DNA of 39,669 nt from a virus. How positions within the stretch are numbered: position 1 is the stretch's first letter; each line of letters starts with the position of its first letter. The DNA lies in the IMG/VR virus record IMGVR_UViG_3300035703_000191, positions 1 through 39,669 of that record; one strand, 5' to 3'. Of the stretch, positions 21,120 through 28,163 are shown piece by piece. The notes beneath the pieces were generated by a model. The model saw only the letters and a list, made by a program, of their open reading frames with translations. It was not told the DNA's origin and made no database searches. A program made the position numbers and the translations under genes.

Positions 21120-21385
21120 TAGGCGTTAATGCTCCTTAGCGCTGCAGGGGCTGCAAGCCCAGTTGTTCCAGCAAGTTCATTGCAGATACCATCAATGTCC
21201 TTGAACTTATCTCTTGTGCGTCCAGCCTGTGCTTTGATGTTAAGAGCACCTACAGTTGCAAGTCCAGTTGTTCCAGCCCAGGCATTAGCAGCGCCTTGTT
21301 CATCAAGGAATTTTGTGACATCAGTAATTCCAGCAAGCCTATTAAGTTCTGCTGTCAGACTGCTTCCCGCTTTGCCTAGTGCCAT
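21119..21385 (-). CDS. Small virion protein with internal repeat, 88 aa
   Basis: Two similar segments, AWAGTTGLATVGALN and ELAGTTGLAAPAALR, lie about 37 residues apart. The first part (LTAELNRLAGITDVTKFLDEQGAANAW) is helical. Proteins of this pattern occur in tail regions of many environmental phages. Function unknown, probably a minor structural component. Confidence 0.62.
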   Translation of the reverse strand: MALGKAGSSLTAELNRLAGITDVTKFLDEQGAANAWAGTTGLATVGALNIKAQAGRTRDKFKDIDGICNELAGTTGLAAPAALRSINA

Positions 21386-21388
21386 TGT

Positions 21389-22117
21389 TTAGCCTTTCTT
21401 GTAACGCTTCGGTAAAACTAAATTAGATTCCTTCGGCTGCTCAGGAGCGCCAAAGAATGCTTTGTAATAATGTTCGTCAAACGAGAATCGCTTCATATGT
21501 GGAACAAGTGCTGAGGTATCACACCAAAGTGGGATTTCTGCTTTGCCACATAGAGCGAAGAAGTAAATGTCTTCTCCGATGAATGCTTTATCTGCACCCA
21601 TCTCTGTAAAGAATGGAACACCTGGTAGGGCTTCCATAATTTTTGTTACTACGCTTCGGTGCATTAGGACGAACCCCATACCCGCTGCTTCCACCTGGAT
21701 AAAAGAGTCTTTAGGAAGCGGATGGACACGCTTGATTCCAAGCCCACCATCTAGTTCAGCGAACATATAAACCGTTGGCATAGGTACCATCAGAGGCTCT
21801 TCAGGGTTATCTGTTGTGAAGTACACACCAGTCAGAAGAGGCTTTGAGTCCTTGTCCTTTTTGTCCCATAACTTTAAGAAGTTTTCTGGGCTAAGAACAA
21901 TGTCTGAGTCTACCCAAAGTAGCCACTCAGATATGTTCTGCTCGTACCAAAACTTAATTACTTTCTCACGCTGTCTGGCAATCTGATTGCCCTGACTGCG
22001 GATAGAAGTTTCAAACTTGACGCCAGACTTAAGGAGTACATCGGTAACTCCCTGCATAAACTTACCGTCTACGTCTCCGCCGTCACACCACGCTACTGCT
22101 ACTGTCTCTTGTTCCAT
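21389..22117 (-). CDS. GT-A glycosyltransferase-like protein, 242 aa
   Basis: WLLWVDSDIVL (residues 65-75) holds the DxD motif of GT-A fold glycosyltransferases, which binds metal and a nucleotide sugar. It is preceded by ARQREKVIKFWYEQ, as in family-2-like phage enzymes, and a late GEDIYFFALC segment supplies the catalytic acid. The gene sits between capsid-side small genes and tail genes rather than with DNA-modification genes, so the acceptor may be a virion protein or a host surface glycan. SD is TAGGGGACA. Confidence 0.72.
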   Translation of the reverse strand: MEQETVAVAWCDGGDVDGKFMQGVTDVLLKSGVKFETSIRSQGNQIARQREKVIKFWYEQNISEWLLWVDSDIVLSPENFLKLWDKKDKDSKPLLTGVYFTTDNPEEPLMVPMPTVYMFAELDGGLGIKRVHPLPKDSFIQVEAAGMGFVLMHRSVVTKIMEALPGVPFFTEMGADKAFIGEDIYFFALCGKAEIPLWCDTSALVPHMKRFSFDEHYYKAFFGAPEQPKESNLVLPKRYKKG

Positions 22118-22131
22118 TGTCCCCTACTTTC

Positions 22132-22374
22132 TTACTTGCCTCTATACTTTGCTGTCTTCTTAGCAATTGACTTAGGTTGCTTTACAAACTGCTTACCCTT
22201 TGAATTGCCTTCAGCCTTAGCCTTGTTAGTTGCAGCCTTCTCTGCTGAGCTTAGAGCAGCCCACGCAGCCTCAGGTAAGTATCTCTTCTTACCCTTAGAT
22301 GGCTTACCATCAGAAGTCTTCCACTTCTGTGCAGTCCACTTCTTGAGTGACTTCTGTGACTTAGCGAGTGCCAT
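22132..22374 (-). CDS. Very basic small protein (DUF5872-like), 80 aa
   Basis: About a third of the residues are Lys or Arg. The block KKWTAQKWKTSDGKPSKGKK, RYLPEAAWAALSSAEKAATN and GKQFVKQPK matches a short basic family that also occurs in algal large DNA viruses. A role in binding packaged DNA or RNA is plausible. It belongs to a run of five tiny basic genes that overlap or abut. Confidence 0.65.
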   Translation of the reverse strand: MALAKSQKSLKKWTAQKWKTSDGKPSKGKKRYLPEAAWAALSSAEKAATNKAKAEGNSKGKQFVKQPKSIAKKTAKYRGK

Positions 22375-22562
22375 TACTTGTAACCTCCGCCAGCCTTCTT
22401 ATATTGAACCGCAAGCAACTGGGCTTTACGGGCTGACCATTCTCCAGGGTCTCCACCCTTAGAGCCAGCCTTAATCTTCTTAAATAAAGCAGCACGCATC
22501 GCAGGCTTAGTGTAGTTGCCAGCGGCATTTACTTTTGACTTAGCCTTCTTCTTTGCTACCAT
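22374..22562 (-). CDS. Basic small protein (DUF6321-like), 62 aa
   Basis: The sequence NAAGNYTKPAMRAALFKKIK, SKGGDPGEWSARKAQLLAVQYKK and GGGYK is a recognisable small family in environmental phages and cyanophages. It is strongly basic with a possible helix-rich core. It overlaps the next gene by one base. Probably virion- or DNA-associated; function unproven. Confidence 0.65.
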   Translation of the reverse strand: MVAKKKAKSKVNAAGNYTKPAMRAALFKKIKAGSKGGDPGEWSARKAQLLAVQYKKAGGGYK

Positions 22563-22813
22563 TTTACTTTATCCGCCCAGTATGCTGCACTCATCTTACC
22601 CTTAGCAATGTTCGCCTTGTGGCGAGCCTTGAATGACTTCTGACGGGCGGTTGGCTTCTTGTCGCCAGTAACACCCTGTTGACCAAAGCGAATAGTCTTA
22701 ACCTTTGCACCTTCTTTAGCCACAACAACGTGTGATTTGGTTGGGTGGTTAGGCGTACGCTTTGGCTTGTTAAAGCCTGATACTCCTGCTCGCTTTAGTC
22801 TTGGGTCACTCAT
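22556..22813 (-). CDS. Basic conserved phage protein, 85 aa
   Basis: The motif SHVVVAKEGAKVKTIRFGQQG, PTARQKSFKARHKANIAKGK and the final AAYWADKVKW recurs in podoviruses and cyanophages. Very basic, no Cys. It may coat DNA or be part of the head. It overlaps its neighbours by one and seven bases. Confidence 0.68.
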   Translation of the reverse strand: MSDPRLKRAGVSGFNKPKRTPNHPTKSHVVVAKEGAKVKTIRFGQQGVTGDKKPTARQKSFKARHKANIAKGKMSAAYWADKVKW

Positions 22814-23070
22814 TAGTAGTTGCTCATCCCTGGGTTATTCATGAAAGCCCATTTTTCTTCTGGTGTCATATTAGATGGGCTTGTACGGTCCTTGTATGCT
22901 TCTTGTGCTTTCTTGATGCGAGCACGCTCTTGCGCCTTGCGCTGCTCAACAGTAAGAGGAGGTGACTTCTTGACTGGTGGCTTTGGCTTAGGTGTAGGAG
23001 TTGCTTTCGCCTTAGAGTTCAAATAGTCCTGAACCGCTTTTCTGCGTTGAGCTTCGGTCCACTTTTCCAC
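22813..23070 (-). CDS. Basic, Pro-rich small protein, 85 aa (GTG start)
   Basis: It starts at GTG 23070 directly after the TAA of the gene upstream. An N-terminal helix (KWTEAQRRKAVQDYLNSKAK) leads to a Lys/Pro linker (TPTPKPKPPVKKSPP), then a charged helix (EQRKAQERARIKKAQEAYKD). The C-terminus is less charged (SPSNMTPEEKWAFMNNPGM). Function unknown. Confidence 0.6.
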   Translation of the reverse strand: MEKWTEAQRRKAVQDYLNSKAKATPTPKPKPPVKKSPPLTVEQRKAQERARIKKAQEAYKDRTSPSNMTPEEKWAFMNNPGMSNY

Positions 23071-23211
23071 TTACTTCTTCTTGCCCATCTTCTTCATAGC
23101 AGCCTTCTTGACAACCTTCTTCATTGGCTTGCCTGACTTCTTGGCTTCCATCTTTGCCATTGCCATGCCTTTTGCTGTGTATGGGAATTCTTTCTTTCCG
23201 ACCTTTGGCAT
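23071..23211 (-). CDS. Tiny Lys-rich protein, 46 aa
   Basis: ATG 23211 overlaps the preceding stop by one base (TAATG). The product has Lys in about 40% of positions, with a start MPKVGKKEFPYTAKGMAMAK that is conserved in many phages and a tail of Lys/Ala/Met repeats. Probably a histone-like or RNA-binding small protein; conserved but of unknown role. Confidence 0.68.
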   Translation of the reverse strand: MPKVGKKEFPYTAKGMAMAKMEAKKSGKPMKKVVKKAAMKKMGKKK

Positions 23212-23525
23212 TATACCGCTCCTATTTCCTTGAGTACTTCAGTTGTTTTCTTGTTTATATCTTTTGTCTTCGGCATAGTCTCGGCGTTATACGCTCTGCC
23301 TAGTGTCGCTGACGCTTCGTACGCTGCTTCAACGTGGGCACGTGTAGTGCCCGCTGGCTGTATACCTTGTGCTCTTGCATCTCGGTAAGCCTGCAACTCT
23401 GATGTCCATTTCTTGTCTGAGATGTCTCTGGTAGCATCACCAGTTCCCAGTTCAAGAGTTCCTATCTTACAACCAAAGCAACCTTCAACATATTCAGGAT
23501 GCTTCTGGATTTGATGTAGATTCAT
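23211..23525 (-). CDS. Conserved phage protein, 104 aa
   Basis: The N-terminus HPEYVEGCFGCKIGTLELGTG has a CFGC pair that could bind metal. The middle is helical (WTSELQAYRDARAQGIQPAG; HVEAAYEASATLGRAYNAET). This pattern is seen in other actinophages as an unnamed family. It is the first non-basic gene in the group after the capsid protein. Confidence 0.65.
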   Translation of the reverse strand: MNLHQIQKHPEYVEGCFGCKIGTLELGTGDATRDISDKKWTSELQAYRDARAQGIQPAGTTRAHVEAAYEASATLGRAYNAETMPKTKDINKKTTEVLKEIGAV

Positions 23526-23532
23526 TTGTCCC

Positions 23533-23802
23533 CTACTGTGCTGTAAAGTTATCCTCTGTTACTCCGATACCTGCTGCAAGCAGTTCAGCTTTAACAGTGT
23601 CATCTACTGTGTGGTTGTACCCACCACGGTAGACTGCGTCATAGTCAAGAAGGTCTTCATCTACTGCGTAGCGTAGCGTCGAGTATGTACCACCAGACTT
23701 AACTACAGTAATGCCACGCTTTAACTTGTAGAAGTAGAACAAGCGGGCACCGCCTGCTGGGCCTTCATCCACCGTTGGCGGTCTGAATGTATAGTTTGCC
23801 AT
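23533..23802 (-). CDS. Small capsid-adjacent protein, 89 aa
   Basis: A beta-rich small protein (YTFRPPTVDEGPAGGARLFYFY; GITVVKSGGTYSTLRYAVDEDLLDYD) lying directly after the major capsid gene. Such a position is typical for decoration or head-completion proteins. It starts after a hairpin at 23828-23849, which may set its expression relative to capsid protein. Family not recognised. Confidence 0.62.
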   Translation of the reverse strand: MANYTFRPPTVDEGPAGGARLFYFYKLKRGITVVKSGGTYSTLRYAVDEDLLDYDAVYRGGYNHTVDDTVKAELLAAGIGVTEDNFTAQ

Positions 23803-23827
23803 TGTTCTCCCTAATGAACTTACTGAT

Positions 23828-23849
23828 GAGGCTAGGTTTCCCTAGCCCC
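23828..23849 (-). terminator. GAAA-tetraloop hairpin after the capsid gene
   Basis: Read leftward, GGGGCTAGG and CCTAGCCTC form nine pairs (one G-T) closed by a GAAA tetraloop, 13 bases after the capsid stop codon. There is no T-tract, so it more likely slows polymerase partly or protects the 3' end of capsid mRNA than acts as a full terminator. Confidence 0.6.
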
Positions 23850-23862
23850 ACCCGTCAATCAA

Positions 23863-24816
23863 TTAAGCGATTGATGAACCTGATTCGATTCGGTATAGTG
23901 CTTCTTCGCGGTAGCGAGCAAAGCCTAGTACGCCGTACCAACCCATTGGGCGGTGACGCATGAGCTTGTCAACTACTGGTCCGATGACTACGTGTGGCTC
24001 TTCTGCCACTGCTTCTGCAAGTGCTTGCTGTCCGCAGATGATTGTGCGGTAGTTGCGTGCAGATGATGCTCCGTCTGTTGCGTTGTAGAGACGTGAGGAT
24101 TCTACGAAGTATGCACCTTCGTATGTTCCAATTTCTCCTGCCCAGATGCGGTCCTGTGATGAACCGTACTGGTTTGGAAGAAGCCATCCTGCTGAACCTG
24201 TCTCAGCGCGGAGGTCGTGTGATACTTCTGGGTGGATACCAGCCCAGTAGAGTGAACCCTTGCGACCTGTTGCCTTGTTAGCACGAAGCTTAGCAACTGC
24301 CTTGCGAACGTTTGCTGATGCAAGTGTCGCTGCTGCAGTAATTGTTGCTGTTGAAGTTGCTGTTGCACCTGCGTAGATGACGTTTGAGCCACCACGAAGT
24401 GTTGTCATTGCTACTGAGTCGATTGAGTCAGCGAGGTTGAATGCAATGATGTTAGCAATTGCTGGGTCAACATCAGCAAGTGAGAAGAGTTCAAGCGCAC
24501 GTGTTACCAATACTGAGTTACCGTACTCGTTAAGAGTAATTGTAACTGAGGTTGGTGTTGATAGCGCTACTGCATCTGGGTCAGTATCTTCTGTGAGTGC
24601 TGTTGTTGCAGCTGAAAGGTCAACGTACTTCTGGAGTACTACTGTTGAACCTGGGATTGACTGTTGTGCTGGACGCTTGTCAGCGACTGAGCGAATGAGT
24701 GGCTCTGAGCGGAGTGCGAACTCCAAGAGACGGTCATAAGCCTTTTGGACAAGACCAGCAGCACCAGCGGTACCACCAAGTGTGGCGGAACCTGTTGATG
24801 TAAATGCGTTTGCCAT
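23863..24816 (-). CDS. Major capsid protein (N4 gp56-like)
   Basis: The 317-residue protein matches the HK97-fold N4-gp56 family by its block LEFALRSEPLIRSVADKRPA, then GSTVVLQKYVDLSAATTAL, VTITLNEYGNSVLVTRALEL and IIAFNLADSIDSVAM, ending with RHRPMGWYGVLGFARYREEALYRIE. It forms the icosahedral shell. The scaffold gene lies 32 bases upstream, with SD AAAGGAATA. A strong hairpin follows its stop. Gene order scaffold-capsid is normal, although the very large internal virion gene comes before rather than after it. Confidence 0.87.
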   Translation of the reverse strand: MANAFTSTGSATLGGTAGAAGLVQKAYDRLLEFALRSEPLIRSVADKRPAQQSIPGSTVVLQKYVDLSAATTALTEDTDPDAVALSTPTSVTITLNEYGNSVLVTRALELFSLADVDPAIANIIAFNLADSIDSVAMTTLRGGSNVIYAGATATSTATITAAATLASANVRKAVAKLRANKATGRKGSLYWAGIHPEVSHDLRAETGSAGWLLPNQYGSSQDRIWAGEIGTYEGAYFVESSRLYNATDGASSARNYRTIICGQQALAEAVAEEPHVVIGPVVDKLMRHRPMGWYGVLGFARYREEALYRIESGSSIA

Positions 24817-24848
24817 TTAGGTTATATTCCTTTAGTTAGAAACTATGA

Positions 24849-25325
24849 TTATTTTTGTGAGTAGATAAGATTAATGACATCCTCTGCTGATTGTGCTTGG
24901 TCGAGGCGTAAGTTCATATCTTCTGCTCTGTCAGGTGTTATTGCACCCTGCGTGAGAATGTCTTGCTGACGTAATGCAGCACGGTCAACCTCACTTACTA
25001 CAGGTGCTTCCTGGCTAACTTGGATTCCGAACAAGTCCGCGTTATCATCGAGCCAGCCATTGACTGTCTCTTCGTTAACATCGTCTAGGTCCTTAAGAAT
25101 CAAGCGAGTTGCCTTTGGATTGACACCTTTCTTTTCTAAGACTTCTTTGACAGTTCGCTCACGCTGCACCTTGGATAGACTCTCAAGTTGCTCAGTAAGT
25201 TCCTTGATACGCTTCTCATCAGCACGCTTTGCCTTCCGCAACTGCTTTAGCAGATTGCTTCCGTCACCGTCCTGTGTTGGTGTATCGAGGTCATCGTCTT
25301 CGTCGTCCCAGTAATTGTTGCTCAT
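24849..25325 (-). CDS. Scaffolding protein, 158 aa
   Basis: I start at ATG 25325 (SD GAAGGGTGG); a longer frame lacks an SD. It is acidic at the front (NYWDDEDDDLDTPTQDGDG), then a long coiled-coil helix (LLKQLRKAKRADEKRIKELTEQLESL), and an acidic helical rest with a DRAEDMNLRLDQAQ segment. Length, charge and position just before the capsid gene fit a head scaffold. No protease domain is fused. Confidence 0.75.
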   Translation of the reverse strand: MSNNYWDDEDDDLDTPTQDGDGSNLLKQLRKAKRADEKRIKELTEQLESLSKVQRERTVKEVLEKKGVNPKATRLILKDLDDVNEETVNGWLDDNADLFGIQVSQEAPVVSEVDRAALRQQDILTQGAITPDRAEDMNLRLDQAQSAEDVINLIYSQK

Positions 25326-25445
25326 AGCAACCACCCTTCTCTCTTTGTTTGTAGTTCGCAGGCCACAACACATACTCGGGGAAGTATGCTGGCTCCTACT
25401 CTCGGTCTTTTACGCTGTACGGGGCCGATAGGTCCGTCCAGGAAT
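25326..25445 (-). promoter_or_regulatory. Leader upstream of scaffold and capsid genes
   Basis: This 120-base gap is the largest inside the late operon. It contains CATACT/AGTATG, a six-base stem with a six-base loop (about 25369-25386), and GC-rich stretches. It may hold a promoter or an RNA processing site that raises scaffold and capsid output; I cannot point to a convincing -35/-10 pair. Confidence 0.4.
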
Positions 25446-26579
25446 TTAAATTTGTCCTGCTGTTCTTCCAGTTGAAAGTCCGCCACGTGCTATACCAGCA
25501 GAACCACTAAAGGTTGCTGCTTCTGTAGCTGCCAGCTTCTGACGCTTACGCTGTGCAGATGCCAACTGGTTGAAGACTTCTTGCTCTGCTTCATCTTGGC
25601 CATAACTCTCAAGAGTTGCGCCATAGATTTCGCTGAGCTTGGAAGCAGTAGGTAGGATATCCGCAATTGTTGCGTAACCCTTCTGTGCTTCAGCTTGTGA
25701 TACACCTTGTGCAGCAAGCTGTTCAGATACTGCGACATCGGAACGTAGTCCCTGCTTAGCTGCAGCCACACCAATTTCGGCTGCTGCAACCTGACGCTGA
25801 ATCTTCTGGAACTGCTGGTTAGGGTCAAGTACATATGCGACTAGGTCGTTCTGTCCAATGCCGTAGTAGTCGGTAAGCTGTGATAGAATTGCTGGGTCAG
25901 CATTCTGTACACGCTGCACTGCTGTAACAACTCTGTTGGAAAGTTCAGTTGCAGATACATCGTTAGAGATAAACTGCTTGACATACTCGTCGGTATCGAA
26001 TCGTGTTAGTCCATATGAGCGCAATACCTGACGGTATGAATCCTCAAGGTTGAGATAATCTCCTGGGCTTAGAACCGAAAGGTTCTTCTTGATGCGGTCA
26101 GCGTTAGCTGAGAATCGCTTCTGATATTCTGGAGTCTCCTGTAGTGCAAGAGTAATTGTTGCCTCAGTTGCGCCGTCAATAGCCAGGTCTCTAATTTTGT
26201 TAGCAAGAGAACCAAGTCCATACTGGTTGAATCGAGCAGTGACTGCAGCAATTGCAGACTGACGATTCGCTTCTCTTGCACGTGCAGCTTCTGCTGCAGC
26301 CTGCTGCTGTTGAGCTGCAAGCATTTGCATTAGCGCATCGTTGTTTTCTTGAGCTGGTGACTTGGTTCTAGTAGGCACAAAATCTGGGTCTGGCTGAGTT
26401 TCAGTTGAGCCATCGTTGTAACGAACGGTTATTGTACCATTTGCGTTACGGGTCCTACTTACTTCAAATCTTGCAATTGGAGCAGTCAATCTTGCAACTA
26501 CATCAGGATTAGCTTCGTAATAAGGTTTATTTGAAAATTCTTCGGATTCTCTAAATGATACAAACTTACGTTCGGCCAT
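25446..26579 (-). CDS. Virion protein with Gln/Ala coiled coil, 377 aa
   Basis: ATG 26579 overlaps the preceding stop (TAATG). The N-terminus is polar, with a strand-rich DGSTETQPDPDF region. A long Gln/Ala helix follows (MLAAQQQQAAAEAARAREAN), then mixed helices and another Gln/Ala stretch (QRQVAAAEIGVAAAKQG). The C-terminus is Gly/Ser-rich. Such helical proteins upstream of the capsid genes are likely internal virion (ejection) proteins. No enzyme motif seen. Confidence 0.6.
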   Translation of the reverse strand: MAERKFVSFRESEEFSNKPYYEANPDVVARLTAPIARFEVSRTRNANGTITVRYNDGSTETQPDPDFVPTRTKSPAQENNDALMQMLAAQQQQAAAEAARAREANRQSAIAAVTARFNQYGLGSLANKIRDLAIDGATEATITLALQETPEYQKRFSANADRIKKNLSVLSPGDYLNLEDSYRQVLRSYGLTRFDTDEYVKQFISNDVSATELSNRVVTAVQRVQNADPAILSQLTDYYGIGQNDLVAYVLDPNQQFQKIQRQVAAAEIGVAAAKQGLRSDVAVSEQLAAQGVSQAEAQKGYATIADILPTASKLSEIYGATLESYGQDEAEQEVFNQLASAQRKRQKLAATEAATFSGSAGIARGGLSTGRTAGQI

Positions 26580-27457
26580 TATGCTAGACCCCAATCTTTA
26601 AGAACTTTGAGTGACAGGGTGTCCATTGTGTCACGTGCGTTGTTAGTGTATTCCCACTCAACTGTGTTGCGTAGTTCCTTTTCGAACTGCCAGATTGGCT
26701 TAACAAAAGGCTTACCATCTGGCCCTACAGACTGAAGTGCTTTGCGTAGATGTGGGTTAGTCCAGGTTACTGAATCTGGGTCAACCTCTAGAATGTTTGC
26801 AATAGAACTCTTGTATGCTGATGCTAAAGAGTCAAGGCTTACACCCTTTGAAATTTGTTCAGAGTATACTGGGTATGCACTTGCTGCGTCTACACGCACC
26901 TGGTTCTTCAGGTCATCAATTGTCATCATACCAGTGAATACATCGCGTGTCCACTTGTCGTACTGTGCTGGGCTGTATGACATGCCAAATGAGTTAGCGT
27001 ATGACTTAAGTGAGTCAGCAGTTTGTAGTGCGTCTCCACCTAGCTGCTTGCCTGCTGGCACCTTTGCGAGCGCCTTGGTGTCAACGATATTGTCTGACCA
27101 TCCAGCAAGGTATGCTTCCTCTAGGAAGGCATCATCGATTTCACGAATACCTTCTTGGGATAAGCGCTTGCGCTGCTTAATCTTATAGTCTTCAAGCTTC
27201 TGAGCATATATGCCAGGCTTGGCTGTCTTCTCAAGGGTACGAGAACTTGTTGCCTCTGATACGTTCTTGTAGTAGTCAGTCTTATAGTATTCGATTTCTG
27301 CCTGAGCATAATCCTTGGCTTGCCACAAATCATAGATGCGCTGTAGCTCAGGGTATGCCTCAATAAGTGCAGCAGTTAGACCAAACTTGTTTTCAATTGG
27401 TTGCTCTTCGTAACCTGCTGGCGCTCCGCCAATCGTAACTGTAGGTCTTAGCGCCAT
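26579..27457 (-). CDS. Virion protein, 292 aa
   Basis: Mainly helical and charged (LIEAYPELQRIYDLWQAKDY; QKLEDYKIKQRKRLSQEGI), with repeated Tyr-rich segments. It lies between two similarly helical proteins and overlaps the next by one base. The start TVTIGGAPAG is typical of a short N-terminal tag before the helical body. I infer an internal head protein, without a named family. Confidence 0.58.
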   Translation of the reverse strand: MALRPTVTIGGAPAGYEEQPIENKFGLTAALIEAYPELQRIYDLWQAKDYAQAEIEYYKTDYYKNVSEATSSRTLEKTAKPGIYAQKLEDYKIKQRKRLSQEGIREIDDAFLEEAYLAGWSDNIVDTKALAKVPAGKQLGGDALQTADSLKSYANSFGMSYSPAQYDKWTRDVFTGMMTIDDLKNQVRVDAASAYPVYSEQISKGVSLDSLASAYKSSIANILEVDPDSVTWTNPHLRKALQSVGPDGKPFVKPIWQFEKELRNTVEWEYTNNARDTMDTLSLKVLKDWGLA

Positions 27458-27458
27458 A

Positions 27459-28163
27459 TTACTTACCTAGCTTTCCAATAAAGTTAGCAAACTCAATGCT
27501 TTCTGCCTGTGCTAAATCTTCCTGAACTTCAGGTGCACCAGTTTCAATCTTCTGCTTAACCATGGCCTCAGCACCAGCTTGTGTGAATCCTGGTGTGTAT
27601 ACTGCTTTAGCTTCACCCTTAGGTGTAACAGTAGAACCCTTGTTAATGACAGCCTCTAATTCGCTGCGGCGAGCCGCAAACTCTTCAGCGTTAGGGTCAC
27701 GCCTTAGTGTTGACTGATATACACCACGGATAAGAGTATCGATAACTAACGGGTCCTGTAGTTGTACAGTAGTCTTTGGACCCTTGTATCCATCACCGTC
27801 AAGTCCTGGAATATAGTCAGCCTGTAGCTGCTGGTACAATTCACCAAAGGAACTTGCCTTTGATGTCATATCTCCATACTCAACTGTCAACGCAATCTTT
27901 GCTTCCTGCACTCCCTGTACTGGGCGTCCAAGCTTCTTAAGCATTGCAGCGATAGCTGACCATTGGTCACGGCTAAATGATGACAATAAGTCTACATCAG
28001 CCATGCCTCCAGCAAGTGGGTCTACCGTAATGCCGCGCTTTTTTAATTCAGCATTGATGCTATCCATAAATGGTTTTGACTGCATGGGGCTTTGTGTGGC
28101 CTGTGGGCTAGGTACAGCGCTAGGTAATCCCTGCTCTGAACCAGCTCCAATTCTATTTACCAT
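27459..28163 (-). CDS. Virion protein, 234 aa
   Basis: A Pro/Ser/Gln-rich N-terminus (about 30 residues) precedes helical segments (MDSINAELKKRGITVDPLAG; SSFSRDQWSAIAAMLKKLG) and a later LIRGVYQSTLRRDPNAEEF motif. That last motif resembles the DUF4214-type 'R.PD..G' lysozyme-adjacent loops, but this is weak. It overlaps the giant gene by one base, so the two are coupled and may act together. Confidence 0.58.
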   Translation of the reverse strand: MVNRIGAGSEQGLPSAVPSPQATQSPMQSKPFMDSINAELKKRGITVDPLAGGMADVDLLSSFSRDQWSAIAAMLKKLGRPVQGVQEAKIALTVEYGDMTSKASSFGELYQQLQADYIPGLDGDGYKGPKTTVQLQDPLVIDTLIRGVYQSTLRRDPNAEEFAARRSELEAVINKGSTVTPKGEAKAVYTPGFTQAGAEAMVKQKIETGAPEVQEDLAQAESIEFANFIGKLGK

